Assembly: GCF_001704635.1 (NCBI RefSeq)
Contig: NZ_MAXF01000052.1
Location: 48,728 to 112,727 of the forward strand
Origin: Streptomyces sparsogenes
Lineage (GTDB): Bacteria > Actinomycetota > Actinomycetes > Streptomycetales > Streptomycetaceae
Direction of reading: 5' to 3'
Length of the DNA: 64,000 nt
In this document: one piece after another, positions 1 through 9,013 of the stretch
How the letters are laid out: each line of letters begins with the position of its first letter
Numbering within the stretch: position 1 is the stretch's first letter
Notes under the pieces: generated by a model
What the model was told of the DNA's origin: nothing
Database searches by the model: none
What the model saw: the letters and a program-made list of their open reading frames with translations, nothing else
Position numbers and translations under genes: made by a program

Positions 1-1
1 C

Positions 2-559
2 GAGCGGGCGGTCGAGGCCGGGGCGCGGCTGGTCAACGACGTGAGCGGGGGCGGCGCCGATCCGGCGATGGTCCCGATGGTGGCCGCCGCCGAGGTGCCC
101 TTCGTGGTGATGCACTGGCGCGGCCAGTCGATCGACATGAATAACCGCGCCGCGTACGGGGATGTGGTCGGCGAGGTCGTCGCGGAGCTGCGGGCGAGCC
201 TGGAGCGGGCGGTAGCCGGCGGCATCGATCCGGAGCGGATCGTGCTGGACCCCGGCCTCGGCTTCGCGAAGGACGCCGAGCACGACCTGGCGCTCGTCGC
301 GCGGCTGGGCGCGCTGCGGGAGCTGGGGCGGCCGCTGCTGGTGGCGGCCTCACGGAAGCGGTTCCTGGGGCGCGTGCTGGCCGGGGACGGCGGCAGCCCG
401 CCGCCCGCCCGGGAGCGGGACGCGGCGACGGCGGCGGTGTCGGCGATCGTGGCGCGGGAAGGCGCGTGGGCGGTCCGGGTGCACGAGGTGCGCGCGAGCG
501 CCGACGCGGTGCGCGTGGCCCGGGCGATCGAAGCGGCGGACACGGCGGGAGCGGTGTGA
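2..559 (+). CDS. folP: Dihydropteroate synthase, 5' end outside window
   Basis: Joins 6-hydroxymethyl-dihydropterin pyrophosphate to p-aminobenzoate to give dihydropteroate, the sulfonamide-sensitive step of cytoplasmic folate synthesis. The visible 185 residues are the C-terminal two thirds of the TIM barrel: VNDVSGG near the left edge, DPGLGFAK (substrate loop) and the LVAASRKRFLG strand-helix with the family's SRK motif. The frame is open to the left edge, so the N-terminus lies outside. The stop overlaps the start of the next gene, and folB and folK follow on the same strand, so this is a folate operon. Identification is firm; nothing odd is seen. Confidence 0.95.
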   Translation, partial: ERAVEAGARLVNDVSGGGADPAMVPMVAAAEVPFVVMHWRGQSIDMNNRAAYGDVVGEVVAELRASLERAVAGGIDPERIVLDPGLGFAKDAEHDLALVARLGALRELGRPLLVAASRKRFLGRVLAGDGGSPPPARERDAATAAVSAIVAREGAWAVRVHEVRASADAVRVARAIEAADTAGAV

Positions 560-1047
560 CTTCCCTGACGGACAGCGAGCGGGTGGCCCTGGCCAACACC
601 GCGCTGTACGAGGCCATGGAGCAGGGCGACCACGGGGCGATGTCGCGGCTGTGGCTCGACGACCCGGACCTTGAGGTGTCCTGTGTGCACCCGGGCTGGC
701 CGGTGCTGCGCGGGCGCGGCGAGGTGCTCCGCTCCTACGCGCTGATCATGGCGAACACCGACTACATCCAGTTCTTCCTGACGGATGTGGAGGTGTCGGT
801 GATGTCCGACACCGCGATGGTGACCTGCACGGAGAACATCCTCAGCGGGGCCCCGGCGGAGGAGGAGGGCCAGCTCGGCCCGCTGGTGGGGCAGCTGGTG
901 GTGGCCACCAACGTCTTCCGGCGGACCGAGGACGGCTGGAAGGTGTGGGCGCACCACGGCTCGCCGGTCCTGGCGGAGCGGGACGACGACGCGGCCGCGG
1001 GGGACGCCGAGGGCCCGGACGACGACCCGGACCAACTGCTGCCGTGA
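556..1047 (+). CDS. NTF2-like (SnoaL-fold) protein between folP and folB
   Basis: A 163-residue cone-shaped alpha+beta protein of the nuclear transport factor 2/SnoaL superfamily. The sequence shows an N-terminal helix (ALANTALYEAMEQGD), the typical WxxHPGWPVLRGRGEVLRSY segment, and a last strand with WKVWAHHGSP. The start is the GTG at 556, which overlaps the folP TGA; upstream in-frame codons lie inside folP. The tail after about residue 143 is acidic and probably disordered. The fold usually binds small ligands or acts in steroid-isomerase-like chemistry, but no substrate can be assigned. Translational coupling to folP suggests a link with folate metabolism; that is inference. Confidence 0.85.
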   Translation: MTSLTDSERVALANTALYEAMEQGDHGAMSRLWLDDPDLEVSCVHPGWPVLRGRGEVLRSYALIMANTDYIQFFLTDVEVSVMSDTAMVTCTENILSGAPAEEEGQLGPLVGQLVVATNVFRRTEDGWKVWAHHGSPVLAERDDDAAAGDAEGPDDDPDQLLP

Positions 1048-1170
1048 ACCCCGCCGCCCGGGCGTGAGATCTGCGTCATGGGCGGGTAGGGGGAAGTGAC
1101 GCGGGGGCCCGGGGCAGCGCGCGCCACGGCCCCCGTGAGCGGGCGCTGTCCTTGCTCGCAGGTAGATTCG

Positions 1171-1256
1171 AAGGAGGTACCCCCGCCGACGGCGGGGGAC
1201 GGGTGGTGCGTTCCGGGCAGATCGGGCGCGCCCCGCACCGACGACAGCAGGAGTGA
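1171..1256 (+). promoter_or_regulatory. folB leader: consensus SD, hairpin, 17-codon leader frame
   Basis: A near-perfect Shine-Dalgarno AAGGAGGT (1171-1178) is followed at once by a hairpin with 8-bp arms (1180-1187 with 1191-1198, loop GAC), then four bases and a GTG at 1203. That GTG opens a 17-codon frame (MVRSGQIGRAPHRRQQE) ending in TGA at 1254-1256, just before folB. If the stem forms, the distant SD is brought to normal distance from the GTG. A TAGATT -10-like hexamer (1163-1168) lies directly upstream, so the hairpin may instead sit at the very 5' end of the mRNA. No function is proven. Confidence 0.4.
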
Positions 1257-1261
1257 TTCGG

Positions 1262-1621
1262 GTGGATCGTGTCGCGCTGCGCGGCCTGAGGGCCCGCGGG
1301 CACCACGGGGTGTTTCCCCATGAGCGCGAGGAGGGGCAGACCTTCGTCGTGGACCTGGTGCTCGGCCTGGACACCCGGCCCGCCGCGGCCGCCGACGACC
1401 TCACCAAGACCGTCCACTACGGCGTGGTGGCCGAGCAGGTCGTGGAGGTCGTGGAGGGCGAGCCGGTCGACCTGATCGAGACCCTCGCCGAGCGGATCGC
1501 CGAGCGGTGCCTGGGTCACGAGGCGGTGCGGGAGGTCGAGGTCGTGGTGCACAAGCCGGAGGCCCCGATCACCGTGCCCTTCGACGACGTGACCATCACC
1601 ATCACCCGGAGCCGAGCATGA
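1262..1621 (+). CDS. folB: Dihydroneopterin aldolase
   Basis: Cleaves 7,8-dihydroneopterin to 6-hydroxymethyl-dihydropterin and glycolaldehyde. This 119-residue protein has normal family length, begins VDRVALRGLRARGHHGVFPHERE (the family's GxxGVxxxE region), and carries TVHYGVVAEQV, the LIETLAERIAERCL helix and a C-terminal VHKPEAPI with the conserved Lys. The GTG at 1262 is chosen because AGGAG at 1249-1253 is spaced 8 bases before it, whereas an in-frame GTG at 1253 overlaps that SD. Its stop overlaps the folK start (ATGA), so the two are translationally coupled. Confidence 0.95.
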   Translation: MDRVALRGLRARGHHGVFPHEREEGQTFVVDLVLGLDTRPAAAADDLTKTVHYGVVAEQVVEVVEGEPVDLIETLAERIAERCLGHEAVREVEVVVHKPEAPITVPFDDVTITITRSRA

Positions 1622-2211
1622 GCAGCAGCGACCCGACCGTTCAGCCCGTCCCAGCCTCCGTCGTGGAGCGGGTGGACGCCGCCGATGTGACGTTGTCGAA
1701 CCCGAAATGGGCGGTGATCTCGCTCGGCAGCAATCTGGGCAACCGCCTGGAGACCCTGCAGGGCGCGATCGACGCGCTGGAGGACACCCCGGGCCTGCGG
1801 GTCAAGGCGGTCTCCCCGGTGTACGAGACCGAGCCGTGGGGGGTGGACCCCGGCGCCCAGCCGTCGTATTTCAACGCGGTGGTGCTGGTCAAGACGACGC
1901 TGCCGCCCTCCTCGCTGCTGGAGCGGGGACACGCCATCGAGGAGGCCTTCGAGCGCGTGCGCGACGAGCGCTGGGGCCCCCGGACGCTGGACGTGGACAT
2001 CGTCTCGTACCAGGACGTGGTCTCCGACGACCCGGCGCTCACCCTCCCCCACCCCCGCGCGCACCAGCGCGCCTTCGTGCTCGTCCCCTGGCACGACGTG
2101 GACCCGGGCGCCGAGGTCCCGGGGCTCGGGGCGGTCTCGCGGCTGCTGGCCGAGGTGGGCCGGGAGGGCGTCCAGGTGCGGGCGGACCTGGAACTGCGAC
2201 TGCCCGAATAG
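1618..2211 (+). CDS. folK: 2-amino-4-hydroxy-6-hydroxymethyldihydropteridine pyrophosphokinase
   Basis: Transfers pyrophosphate from ATP to 6-hydroxymethyl-dihydropterin, making the substrate of FolP. The sequence has the HPPK signature: AVISLGSNLGNRLETLQ near residue 35, SPVYETEPWG, YFNAVVLVKT, and RWGPRTLDVDIVSY, in which the DVDI aspartates bind the two Mg ions, followed by LPHPRAHQRAFVLVPW. About 30 extra N-terminal residues precede the core, usual for Streptomyces. The ATG at 1618 overlaps the folB stop. There is no fusion to folB or folP. Confidence 0.96.
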   Translation: MSSSDPTVQPVPASVVERVDAADVTLSNPKWAVISLGSNLGNRLETLQGAIDALEDTPGLRVKAVSPVYETEPWGVDPGAQPSYFNAVVLVKTTLPPSSLLERGHAIEEAFERVRDERWGPRTLDVDIVSYQDVVSDDPALTLPHPRAHQRAFVLVPWHDVDPGAEVPGLGAVSRLLAEVGREGVQVRADLELRLPE

Positions 2212-2319
2212 ACGTTGATCCCGTAGATTCCGCGCGATGACGTACGACTCGGATCCGCGACGCCGTACGACGCGATGCCGTACGACGCGACAACGTATGA
2301 CTTGAGGGGCGACCGCTCG

Positions 2320-2814
2320 GTGAAGCAACTTCGGATCGGGCTGTTGGTCGGGCTGTTCGCCGCGGCCGGGGTGGTGTCATGGGCGGGCGCCCGGCTGTGG
2401 GACACGCTGGGCTCGCTGCCGAGCGTGCCGGTGGCCGCGCCGATCGTGCTGGCCCTGATCGCGGTCGTGCTGACCGCGACCGCCCTGTCCCTGCGGTCCC
2501 GGCTGCGCGCCCAGCGCGAGCGCCGGCCCGGCGCGAAGGGCGTGGATCCGCTGGTGGCCGCCCGCGCGGTGGTCTTCGGCCAGGCGAGCGCGCTGGTGGC
2601 GGCGCTGGTGTCGGGGATGTACGGCGGCGTCGGCGTCTTCCTGCTGATGGAGCAGTTCGACGTGCCCGCCCGCAAGGACCAGGCCATCTACGCGGGGGCC
2701 TCGGTGCTGGCGGGCGCGGCCGTGGTCGCCGCCGCCTTCTTCCTGGAGCGGGTGTGCAAGCTGCCGGAGGACGACGACACGGGGAACGGCCCGGGGGCGG
2801 CGGCCCGGGCGTAG
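2320..2814 (+). CDS. DUF3180 family membrane protein
   Basis: A small integral membrane protein of unknown function, conserved downstream of folK in actinomycetes. Four hydrophobic segments are visible: residues about 4-22 (IGLLVGLFAAAGVVSW), 35-55, a GQASALVAALVSGMYGGVG stretch around 90-110, and an AGASVLAGAAVVAAAFFL segment near 130-150. The tail is acidic. The GTG at 2320 is preferred because a GAGGGG element lies about 10 bases upstream; an ATG at 2275 would add a charged extension without a clear RBS. It converges on folE, the stops being only about 12 bases apart. Confidence 0.85.
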   Translation: MKQLRIGLLVGLFAAAGVVSWAGARLWDTLGSLPSVPVAAPIVLALIAVVLTATALSLRSRLRAQRERRPGAKGVDPLVAARAVVFGQASALVAALVSGMYGGVGVFLLMEQFDVPARKDQAIYAGASVLAGAAVVAAAFFLERVCKLPEDDDTGNGPGAAARA

Positions 2815-2826
2815 GGGTGTCTCCGG

Positions 2827-3432
2827 CTAGCGCGCCATGATGAGGCTCATCGCCTCGGCGCGGGTCGCCGGGTCGTGCAGCTGGCCGCGCACGGCCGAGG
2901 TGAGGGTCTTGGCTCCCGGCTTGCGCACCCCGCGCATGGTCATGCACATGTGCTCGCACTCGACCACCACGATCACCCCGCGCGGCTCCAGGATCCGCAT
3001 CAGGGAGTCGGCGATCTGGGTGGTGAGCCGCTCCTGCACCTGCGGGCGGCGGGCGTAGACGTCGACGAGCCGGGCCAGCTTGGACAGCCCCGTGATCTTG
3101 CCGTCGCTGGACGGGATGTAGCCGACGTGGGCGACGCCGACGAAGGGCACCAGGTGGTGCTCGCAGGAGGACATCACCTCGATGTCCTTGACCAGCACCA
3201 TCTCGTCGTGGCCGAGGTCGAAGGTGGTGGTGAGGACCTCCTCGGGCTTCTGCCACAGCCCGGCGAATATCTCCCGATACGCGCGGGCCACCCGCGCCGG
3301 GGTCTCGCGCAGCCCCTCCCGCTCCGGGTCCTCGCCGACGGCGATGAGCAGCTCACGGATCGCCCGCTCGGCTCGCTTCTCGTCGAAGACACCGAGCGGG
3401 ACCTCGCCGTCCAGCGTTATCGGGTCGGTCAT
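2827..3432 (-). CDS. folE: GTP cyclohydrolase I
   Basis: First step of folate synthesis: GTP to 7,8-dihydroneopterin triphosphate. The 201 residues match the type I enzyme. Zinc ligands are visible in [10 protein letters not shown] (Cys, His) and CEHMCM (Cys), with [23 protein letters not shown] and a C-terminal TRAEAMSLI helix. The ATG at 3432 follows directly after the ftsH terminator region on the minus strand. The gene faces the folP-folK operon although it feeds the same pathway. In actinomycetes it typically sits beside ftsH as here. Confidence 0.97.
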   Translation of the reverse strand: MTDPITLDGEVPLGVFDEKRAERAIRELLIAVGEDPEREGLRETPARVARAYREIFAGLWQKPEEVLTTTFDLGHDEMVLVKDIEVMSSCEHHLVPFVGVAHVGYIPSSDGKITGLSKLARLVDVYARRPQVQERLTTQIADSLMRILEPRGVIVVVECEHMCMTMRGVRKPGAKTLTSAVRGQLHDPATRAEAMSLIMAR

Positions 3433-3484
3433 GGAGCTGCCTCGTTCCTCATGCCCAGCGAAAAAAGTCGTGAAAACGCGGAAT

Positions 3485-3520
3485 GCCGCGTCCCCCAGGC
3501 TAAAACCTGGGGGACGCGGC
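3485..3520 (-). terminator. Intrinsic terminator after ftsH
   Basis: A perfect 15-bp stem (3485-3499 paired with 3506-3520) with a 6-base loop lies 40 bases beyond the ftsH stop. Read on the minus strand it is followed by T-rich runs (TTTT, then TTTTTT). It separates ftsH from folE. Confidence 0.8.
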
Positions 3521-3560
3521 CTTCATTCCGGGCCCGGATAAGCCCGGGCGAGGGGCCGGC

Positions 3561-5597
3561 TCAGCTCTCCGGGCCGGCCTCCTCCGGGCGCTCCGCGGCG
3601 TCCTCGGGGGTACCGGCCTTGGTGAGGCCGGCCGCCGACGGCGGCTGGGCGCCATTGGCCGGGGCCAGCTCCCGCGGGGAGAGCACCGGCGGGCGGGTGG
3701 AGGGCATACGCCGCGAGGAGCCGGTCCAGGCCGGGCGGGCCGGGCGCTTGACGATGGGGGCGAAGATCTCGGCGATCTCCTCCTTGTTCAGCGTCTCCTT
3801 CTCCAGCAGCGCCAGGACCAGGTTGTCCAGGACGTCGCGGTTCTCGACGAGGATCTCCCACGCCTCGTTGTGCGCGGCCTCGATGAGCTTCTTGACCTCC
3901 TCGTCGACCAGCGCGGCGACCTCTTCGGAGTAGTCGCGCTGGTGGGCCATCTCACGGCCCAGGAACGGCTCGGAGTTGTCGGAGCCGAACTTGATCGCGC
4001 CGAGCCGCTCGGTCATGCCGTACTGCGTGACCATCGCGCGGGCCGTGGCGGTCGCCTTCTCGATGTCGTTGGACGCGCCCGTGGTCGGGTCGTGGAAGAC
4101 GAGCTCCTCGGCGGCGCGGCCGCCCATCATGTAGGCGAGCTGGTCCAGCATCTCGTTGCGCGTGGTCGAGTACTTGTCCTCGTCCGGCAGGACCATGGTG
4201 TAGCCCAGGGCCCGGCCGCGGGAGAGGATGGTGACCTTGTGCACCGGGTCGCTGTTCGGAGAGGCCGCCGCGACCAGGGCGTGACCGCCCTCGTGGTACG
4301 CGGTGATCTTCTTCTCCTTCTCGCTCATGATCCGGGTCCGCTTCTGCGGGCCGGCCACGACGCGGTCGATCGCCTCGTCCAGGAAGTGGTTGTCGATCAG
4401 CTTCTTGTCGCTGCGGGCCGTCAGCAGCGCGGCCTCGTTCAGCACATTGGACAGATCGGCACCGGTGAACCCGGGGGTGCGGCGGGCGACGGCGGAGAGG
4501 TCGACGTCCGGCGCGACCGGCTTGCCCTTCTGGTGGACCTTGAGGATCTCCAGACGGCCCTGCATGTCCGGGCGGTCGACGGCGATCTGCCGGTCGAAGC
4601 GGCCCGGGCGCAGCAGCGCCGGGTCGAGGATGTCCGGCCGGTTGGTCGCGGCGATCAGGATGACGCCGCCCTTCACGTCGAAGCCGTCCATCTCGACGAG
4701 CAGCTGGTTCAGGGTCTGCTCGCGCTCGTCGTGACCGCCGCCCATGCCGGCGCCGCGGTGGCGGCCGACGGCGTCGATCTCGTCGACGAAGACGATCGCC
4801 GGCGCGTTGGCCTTGGCCTGCTCGAACAGGTCGCGGACGCGGGAGGCACCCACACCCACGAACATCTCGACGAAGTCGGAGCCGGAGATCGAGTAGAAGG
4901 GGACACCCGCCTCGCCCGCGACGGCGCGCGCGAGCAGCGTCTTGCCGGTGCCGGGCGGGCCGTACAGCAGCACGCCCTTGGGGATCTTGGCACCCACGGC
5001 CTGGAACTTCGCCGGCTCCTGGAGGAACTCCTTGATCTCCTGGAGCTCCTCGACCGCCTCGTCGGCGCCCGCCACATCGGCGAACGTCGTCTTCGGGGTG
5101 TCCTTGGTGATCAGCTTGGCCTTCGACTTGCCGAAGTTCATCACCCGGGAGCCGCCGCCCTGCATCTGATTCATCAGGAACAGGAAGACGACGACGATCA
5201 GAACGAACGGGAGCAGCGACAGCAGGATCCCGACGAACGGGTTCTGCTTCGAGGTCGTGACGTTGTACCCGTCCGGGATGCCGCCCTGCTTCTGGGCGTT
5301 GGCCTGCAAGGTCCGGGCGATGTCGAGGCCCTGGTCACCGATGTAGGTGGCCTGGAGCTTGTTGCTGCCCGAGATCTTGGCGACGTTGTCCTTGAGCTCG
5401 ATCTTGATCTTGTGCTCGTCGCCGGTCGTCAGCTCGGCGGACTGGACCTGGTTCCTGTTGATCGCCTTGACGACCTGGCTGGTGTCCACCGACTTGTAGC
5501 CGCCGGACGAGCCGACGACCTGCATCAACACGACCACGGCGAGGACGGCCAGCACGATCCACATGACCGGCCCACGGAAGTAGCGCTTCACGTCCAT
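3561..5597 (-). CDS. ftsH: ATP-dependent zinc metalloprotease FtsH
   Basis: Membrane-bound AAA+ protease that extracts and degrades misfolded membrane proteins and short-lived regulators. Order of parts: N-terminal membrane helix ([17 protein letters not shown]), an extracytoplasmic domain, a second membrane helix ([20 protein letters not shown]), Walker A GPPGTGKT near residue 213, Walker B VFVDEID, the [13 protein letters not shown] pore region, the SRH segment [19 protein letters not shown], and the zinc motif HEGGH. A Pro/Ala-rich disordered tail follows the KRPARPAW segment. The ATG at 5597 ([10 protein letters not shown]) matches the Streptomyces N-terminus; a GTG at 5633 is unlikely because the SD lies inside that extension. 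Confidence 0.97.
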   Translation of the reverse strand: MDVKRYFRGPVMWIVLAVLAVVVLMQVVGSSGGYKSVDTSQVVKAINRNQVQSAELTTGDEHKIKIELKDNVAKISGSNKLQATYIGDQGLDIARTLQANAQKQGGIPDGYNVTTSKQNPFVGILLSLLPFVLIVVVFLFLMNQMQGGGSRVMNFGKSKAKLITKDTPKTTFADVAGADEAVEELQEIKEFLQEPAKFQAVGAKIPKGVLLYGPPGTGKTLLARAVAGEAGVPFYSISGSDFVEMFVGVGASRVRDLFEQAKANAPAIVFVDEIDAVGRHRGAGMGGGHDEREQTLNQLLVEMDGFDVKGGVILIAATNRPDILDPALLRPGRFDRQIAVDRPDMQGRLEILKVHQKGKPVAPDVDLSAVARRTPGFTGADLSNVLNEAALLTARSDKKLIDNHFLDEAIDRVVAGPQKRTRIMSEKEKKITAYHEGGHALVAAASPNSDPVHKVTILSRGRALGYTMVLPDEDKYSTTRNEMLDQLAYMMGGRAAEELVFHDPTTGASNDIEKATATARAMVTQYGMTERLGAIKFGSDNSEPFLGREMAHQRDYSEEVAALVDEEVKKLIEAAHNEAWEILVENRDVLDNLVLALLEKETLNKEEIAEIFAPIVKRPARPAWTGSSRRMPSTRPPVLSPRELAPANGAQPPSAAGLTKAGTPEDAAERPEEAGPES

Positions 5598-5601
5598 CCA
5601 T

Positions 5602-5628
5602 ACGGGGCGATGACGCCCCGTCCCTCCT
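5602..5628 (-). promoter_or_regulatory. ftsH ribosome site with hairpin between SD and ATG
   Basis: On the minus strand AGGAGGG (5628-5622) is followed immediately by a perfect 8-bp stem with a 4-base loop (5621-5614 and 5609-5602), then four bases and the ATG at 5597. The linear SD-to-ATG distance is too long, about 24 bases. Folding the stem leaves about 4 bases, so the stem probably bridges the spacer. No other start codon lies between. Confidence 0.55.
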
Positions 5629-5670
5629 GCCACAGTGAGGCACGGCAGCCCTGGAGGGGTGCCTGTGCGT

Positions 5671-5712
5671 GCGGTGTATTGCGGTGTATTTGCGGTGTAT
5701 GAGCTGTGTATT
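5671..5712 (-). repeat. Four helically phased 10-bp repeats upstream of ftsH
   Basis: Four copies of GCGGTGTATT (minus strand AATACACCGC), at 5671-5680, 5681-5690, 5692-5700 (last base differs) and 5703-5712 (GCTGTGTATT), recur every 10 to 11 bp, about one helical turn. They lie 75-115 bp upstream of the ftsH start, so they look like a multi-copy regulator site. The regulator is unknown. Confidence 0.55.
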
Positions 5713-5866
5713 CCTCAGTCTCGAAAAAGACTGACCTTCGGACGGTACCCCAGCATTGTCACCCGACGCCGCCGTGGACTGTTAACAAAACCGCCTTCCC
5801 CTGCTCCAACGGCGGGAAACCGCGCCAGGTTCCCAGCCGGGTCCCCGGCCTTCCGGGAGGGGGCCC

Positions 5867-6430
5867 TCAGCCGCCGTAGACGTGCGGGGCGAGCGTGCCG
5901 ACGAAGCGCAGGTTGCGGTACTTCTCGGCGTAGTCGAGGCCATAGCCGACGACGAACTCGTTGGGGATGTCGAAGCCGACCCATTTCACGTCGATGGCGA
6001 CCTTGGCCGCCTCCGGCTTGCGCAGCAGGGTGCACACGTTCAGCGAGGCGGGCTCGCGGGAGCCCAGGTTCGACAGCAGCCAGGACAGGGTCAGGCCGGA
6101 GTCGATGATGTCCTCGACGATCAGGACGTGCTTGCCCTTGATGTCGGTGTCCAGGTCCTTGAGGATGCGGACGACGCCGGAGGACTGGGTGCCCGCGCCA
6201 TAGGACGACACGGCCATCCAGTCCATGGTGACCGGGGTGGACAGGGCGCGCGCCAGATCCGCCATGACCATCACCGCGCCCTTGAGGACTCCGATGATGA
6301 GAAGGTCCTTGCCCGCGTACTCCGCGTCGATCTCGGCGGCCAGCTCGGCCAGCTTCGCGTTGATCTCTTCCTCGGTGATGAGGACCGACTTCAGGTCGGT
6401 GCCCATGTCCTTGTCGTCCACCCGCGCCAC
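5867..6430 (-). CDS. hpt: Hypoxanthine phosphoribosyltransferase
   Basis: Salvages hypoxanthine and guanine with PRPP to IMP and GMP. The 187-residue protein shows [16 protein letters not shown], the flexible-loop [11 protein letters not shown], the PRPP-binding signature [17 protein letters not shown], and a C-terminal [26 protein letters not shown]. The GTG at 6430 ([10 protein letters not shown]) fits the usual Streptomyces N-terminus; an in-frame GTG at 6454 would add eight residues but has no clear SD. It follows tilS closely on the same strand, the common tilS-hpt-ftsH arrangement. Confidence 0.94.
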   Translation of the reverse strand: MARVDDKDMGTDLKSVLITEEEINAKLAELAAEIDAEYAGKDLLIIGVLKGAVMVMADLARALSTPVTMDWMAVSSYGAGTQSSGVVRILKDLDTDIKGKHVLIVEDIIDSGLTLSWLLSNLGSREPASLNVCTLLRKPEAAKVAIDVKWVGFDIPNEFVVGYGLDYAEKYRNLRFVGTLAPHVYGG

Positions 6431-6466
6431 TCTCGTTAGGGTTACCGGCTTCACTGGCTGGGCGGG

Positions 6467-7627
6467 TCAGCCCTGCCGGATGACCAGTCTGCCACCCTCC
6501 CGGCGGACCTCCACGCGGCCGGGGAGGTTGAGGGGCCGCTGACCGCGCCAGCCGGTGATCAGCCGGTCCACCTCTTCGATGTGGCGGGCGAAGAGCGAAC
6601 CGGCGGGGGCGCCCGCGGCGATGGCGGCGCGGCGCAGCACCCGGCGGCGGACGGCGGTGGGCAGGGCGTGCAGCCCGACGGCGTCGAGCTCGACGAGGTC
6701 CGTGCCTGGGGCCGGGGCGCCCCCGGCCCCGGCGGTGCCGGCGGAGGCCCGGTCGGTGGATGCCCGGCCGGTGGATGCGGTCGCGGCGGGGGCGGCTCCG
6801 GCGGGGGGCAGATCGGTGCGTACCTCCGCCTCCGCCCGGGCCGCCCAGGCGTCGAGGGCGTCCGCGTCGTCGCGGGAGAGCTGGGCGGTGCGGGCGAGCG
6901 CCTCCACGACGCCCTTGCCGAGGGCCTTCTCCAGGACGGGCAGCGCCTCGTGGCGGACCCGGGAGCGGGTGTAGGCGGGGTCCACGTTGTGCGGGTCGTC
7001 CCATACGGGCAGCGACTGGGCCAGGCACGCGCGGCGGACGGTCTGCCGGTCCAGCCGCAGGAAGGGGCGGCGGTAGCGGCCCTGCGCGCCGGAGACCTGG
7101 GCCATGCCGGACAGGGAGCGGATGCCGGAGCCGCGGGCCAGCCCCAGCAGGACCGTCTCGGCCTGGTCGTCGCGGGTGTGGCCGAGCAGCACGGCGACCG
7201 CGCCGTGGCGCTCGGCGGCGGCGTCGAGGGCGGCGTAGCGCGCGTCACGGGCGGCGGCCTCGGGGCCGCCTTCCCGGCCGACGGACACCGCGACGGACTC
7301 GACCGGCTCCAGGCCGAGCAGCCGCAGCCGCTCGGCGACCTCGGCGGCGCGCACGTCGGAGCCGGCCTGCAGGCCGTGGTCGACGGTGACCCCCCCGGCA
7401 CGCAGCCCGAGCTTGGGGGCTTCGAAGGCGAGGGCGGAGGCGAGTGCCATCGAGTCGGCGCCGCCGGAGCAGGCGACGAGGACGAGGGGCGCGGCGCCGC
7501 CGGTGAGGGCCGGGGCGGAGGCGAGGGCGGGCTGCGGGGGAGGCGAGGTCGGGAAGTCGACGAGTACGTCGTGGAGGACGCGGCGGACCGCCAGGCGTAT
7601 CGCGGCGACCGCTGGATGGGGACCCAT
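6467..7627 (-). CDS. tilS: tRNA(Ile)-lysidine synthase
   Basis: ATP-dependent enzyme that converts the wobble C of the AUA-reading tRNA-Ile to lysidine. The PP-loop motif SGGADSMAL lies near residue 54, followed by [28 protein letters not shown] and the RPFL...R...C substrate region. After residue 270 an Ala/Thr/Pro-rich linker of about 40 residues separates the catalytic domain from the C-terminal domain ([20 protein letters not shown]), which ends in [17 protein letters not shown]. Length (386 residues) is normal for the short actinobacterial type. Confidence 0.93.
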   Translation of the reverse strand: MGPHPAVAAIRLAVRRVLHDVLVDFPTSPPPQPALASAPALTGGAAPLVLVACSGGADSMALASALAFEAPKLGLRAGGVTVDHGLQAGSDVRAAEVAERLRLLGLEPVESVAVSVGREGGPEAAARDARYAALDAAAERHGAVAVLLGHTRDDQAETVLLGLARGSGIRSLSGMAQVSGAQGRYRRPFLRLDRQTVRRACLAQSLPVWDDPHNVDPAYTRSRVRHEALPVLEKALGKGVVEALARTAQLSRDDADALDAWAARAEAEVRTDLPPAGAAPAATASTGRASTDRASAGTAGAGGAPAPGTDLVELDAVGLHALPTAVRRRVLRRAAIAAGAPAGSLFARHIEEVDRLITGWRGQRPLNLPGRVEVRREGGRLVIRQG

Positions 7628-7831
7628 GTCCGTTTCCCATCTGTCGTTCGAGGGGGTGCCTCGGGGCCGTTACGAGGATGTCGTCACGCTGAGTACGTCG
7701 ATGGTGACAGAAGCGAGCTGTTCCCCGAGCATCGCACGCCTACCCGTCGCTCACGGTCCCTCGGACGAGTGATTAACCGGGTCATTCTCCCGGCGCCGGT
7801 TGCGCCCGTACGCCGCCGGTCGCGCCCGTGA

Positions 7832-8965
7832 TTACGGCTCCGTCCTCCGGTGCACCCGCGCGACCCAGTCCGCGGGTTTGCTGATCTCCGCCTTGGTCGG
7901 AAGTGTGTTCGGGGAGGTCCAGACCCGGTTGAAGCCGTCCATCCCGACCTGGTCCACGACGGCCCGTACGAACCGCTCCCCGTCCCGGTACTGTCGCAGC
8001 TTGGCGTCCAGCCCCAGCAGCTTGCGCAGCGCCTGGTCGAGCCGGCCGGCGCCGCTGGCCCGGCGCTTCTGGAACTTCTCGCGGATCTCCGCGACGGACG
8101 GCACGACCTCGGGCCCCACGCCGTCCATCACATAGTCCGCGTGGCCCTCGAGCAGCGACATCACGGCGGTCAGCCGGCCGAGGATCTCCCGCTGGGCCGG
8201 GGTCTGCACCAGCTCGATGATGGAGGGCGTGCTGCCCTCCCGGTCGCCGTCCGCCTCCGGCCGGCCGCCGCCCAGGGACTGGACGGCCTCCCGGAACCGC
8301 TCCAGGAGGGTGGCCGGGTCCACCTCGGTCTCCCCGAGGAAGGCCTGGATCTCGGACTCGATGTGGTCGCGCAGCCAGGGCACCGCCGTGAACTGGGTGC
8401 GGTGCGTCTCCTCGTGGAGGCACACCCACAGCCGGAAGTCGTGCGGGGCGACGTCCAGCTCCCGCTCGACGTGCACCACGTTGGGCGCCACCAGCAGCAG
8501 CCGCCCGCCGCCCGAGGAGGCGGGCAGCTCGCGGGACGGCGGCGCGAAGGTCTCGTACTGGCCCAGCACCCGGGAGGCCAGGAAGGACAGCAGCATCCCC
8601 AGCTCCACCCCGGTGACCTTGCCGCCGACCGCGCTCAGCACGGCGCCGCCGGGCAGGCCGCCGCGCCGGTCCCGCATCTTGCCCAGCAGGGGCTTGAGGA
8701 CCTCGCGGAAGCCCGCCACGTTCGCCTTGATCCAGCCCGCCCGGTCCACGACGAGAACCGGGGTGTCCGAGTCCGGTCCGCCCGCGGGGGCCATCCGGGT
8801 GAATCCCCGGACGTGCTCCTCCGACACCTTGGCGTACCGGCGCAGCTCCGCGACGACGGCGCGCGCCTCGTCGCGGCTCACGTCGGGGCCCGGCCGCACC
8901 AGCCGGGTCGCGGTCGCGACCGCGAGGTTCCAGTCGACCATCTCGGCACCACCGATGCTCGTCAT
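7832..8965 (-). CDS. Zinc-dependent metalloprotease (DUF2342 family)
   Basis: A 377-residue predicted zincin of the actinobacterial family once labelled coenzyme F420 biosynthesis-associated. The zinc motif is HEETH in LWVCLHEETHRTQF near residue 180; a later Glu in MSLLEGHADYVMDGVG probably completes the site. The N-terminus has VDWNLAVATATRLVRPGP. There is no signal peptide, so it should act in the cytoplasm; substrate and role are unknown. It lies between dacB and tilS on the minus strand with about 48 bases to dacB, a conserved neighbourhood. Confidence 0.88.
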   Translation of the reverse strand: MTSIGGAEMVDWNLAVATATRLVRPGPDVSRDEARAVVAELRRYAKVSEEHVRGFTRMAPAGGPDSDTPVLVVDRAGWIKANVAGFREVLKPLLGKMRDRRGGLPGGAVLSAVGGKVTGVELGMLLSFLASRVLGQYETFAPPSRELPASSGGGRLLLVAPNVVHVERELDVAPHDFRLWVCLHEETHRTQFTAVPWLRDHIESEIQAFLGETEVDPATLLERFREAVQSLGGGRPEADGDREGSTPSIIELVQTPAQREILGRLTAVMSLLEGHADYVMDGVGPEVVPSVAEIREKFQKRRASGAGRLDQALRKLLGLDAKLRQYRDGERFVRAVVDQVGMDGFNRVWTSPNTLPTKAEISKPADWVARVHRRTEP

Positions 8966-9013
8966 GGCTTCACGGTACGTGGCACAGGGCCCATCCGGGA
9001 GGCGACGAGGGCA

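Noticed and set aside
3870..5702. Long open frame of about 610 codons opposite ftsH
   Set aside because: It mirrors the ftsH codon pattern, has no recognisable domain and is rich in Leu/Val/Arg/Asp as expected from the reverse of a high-GC gene.
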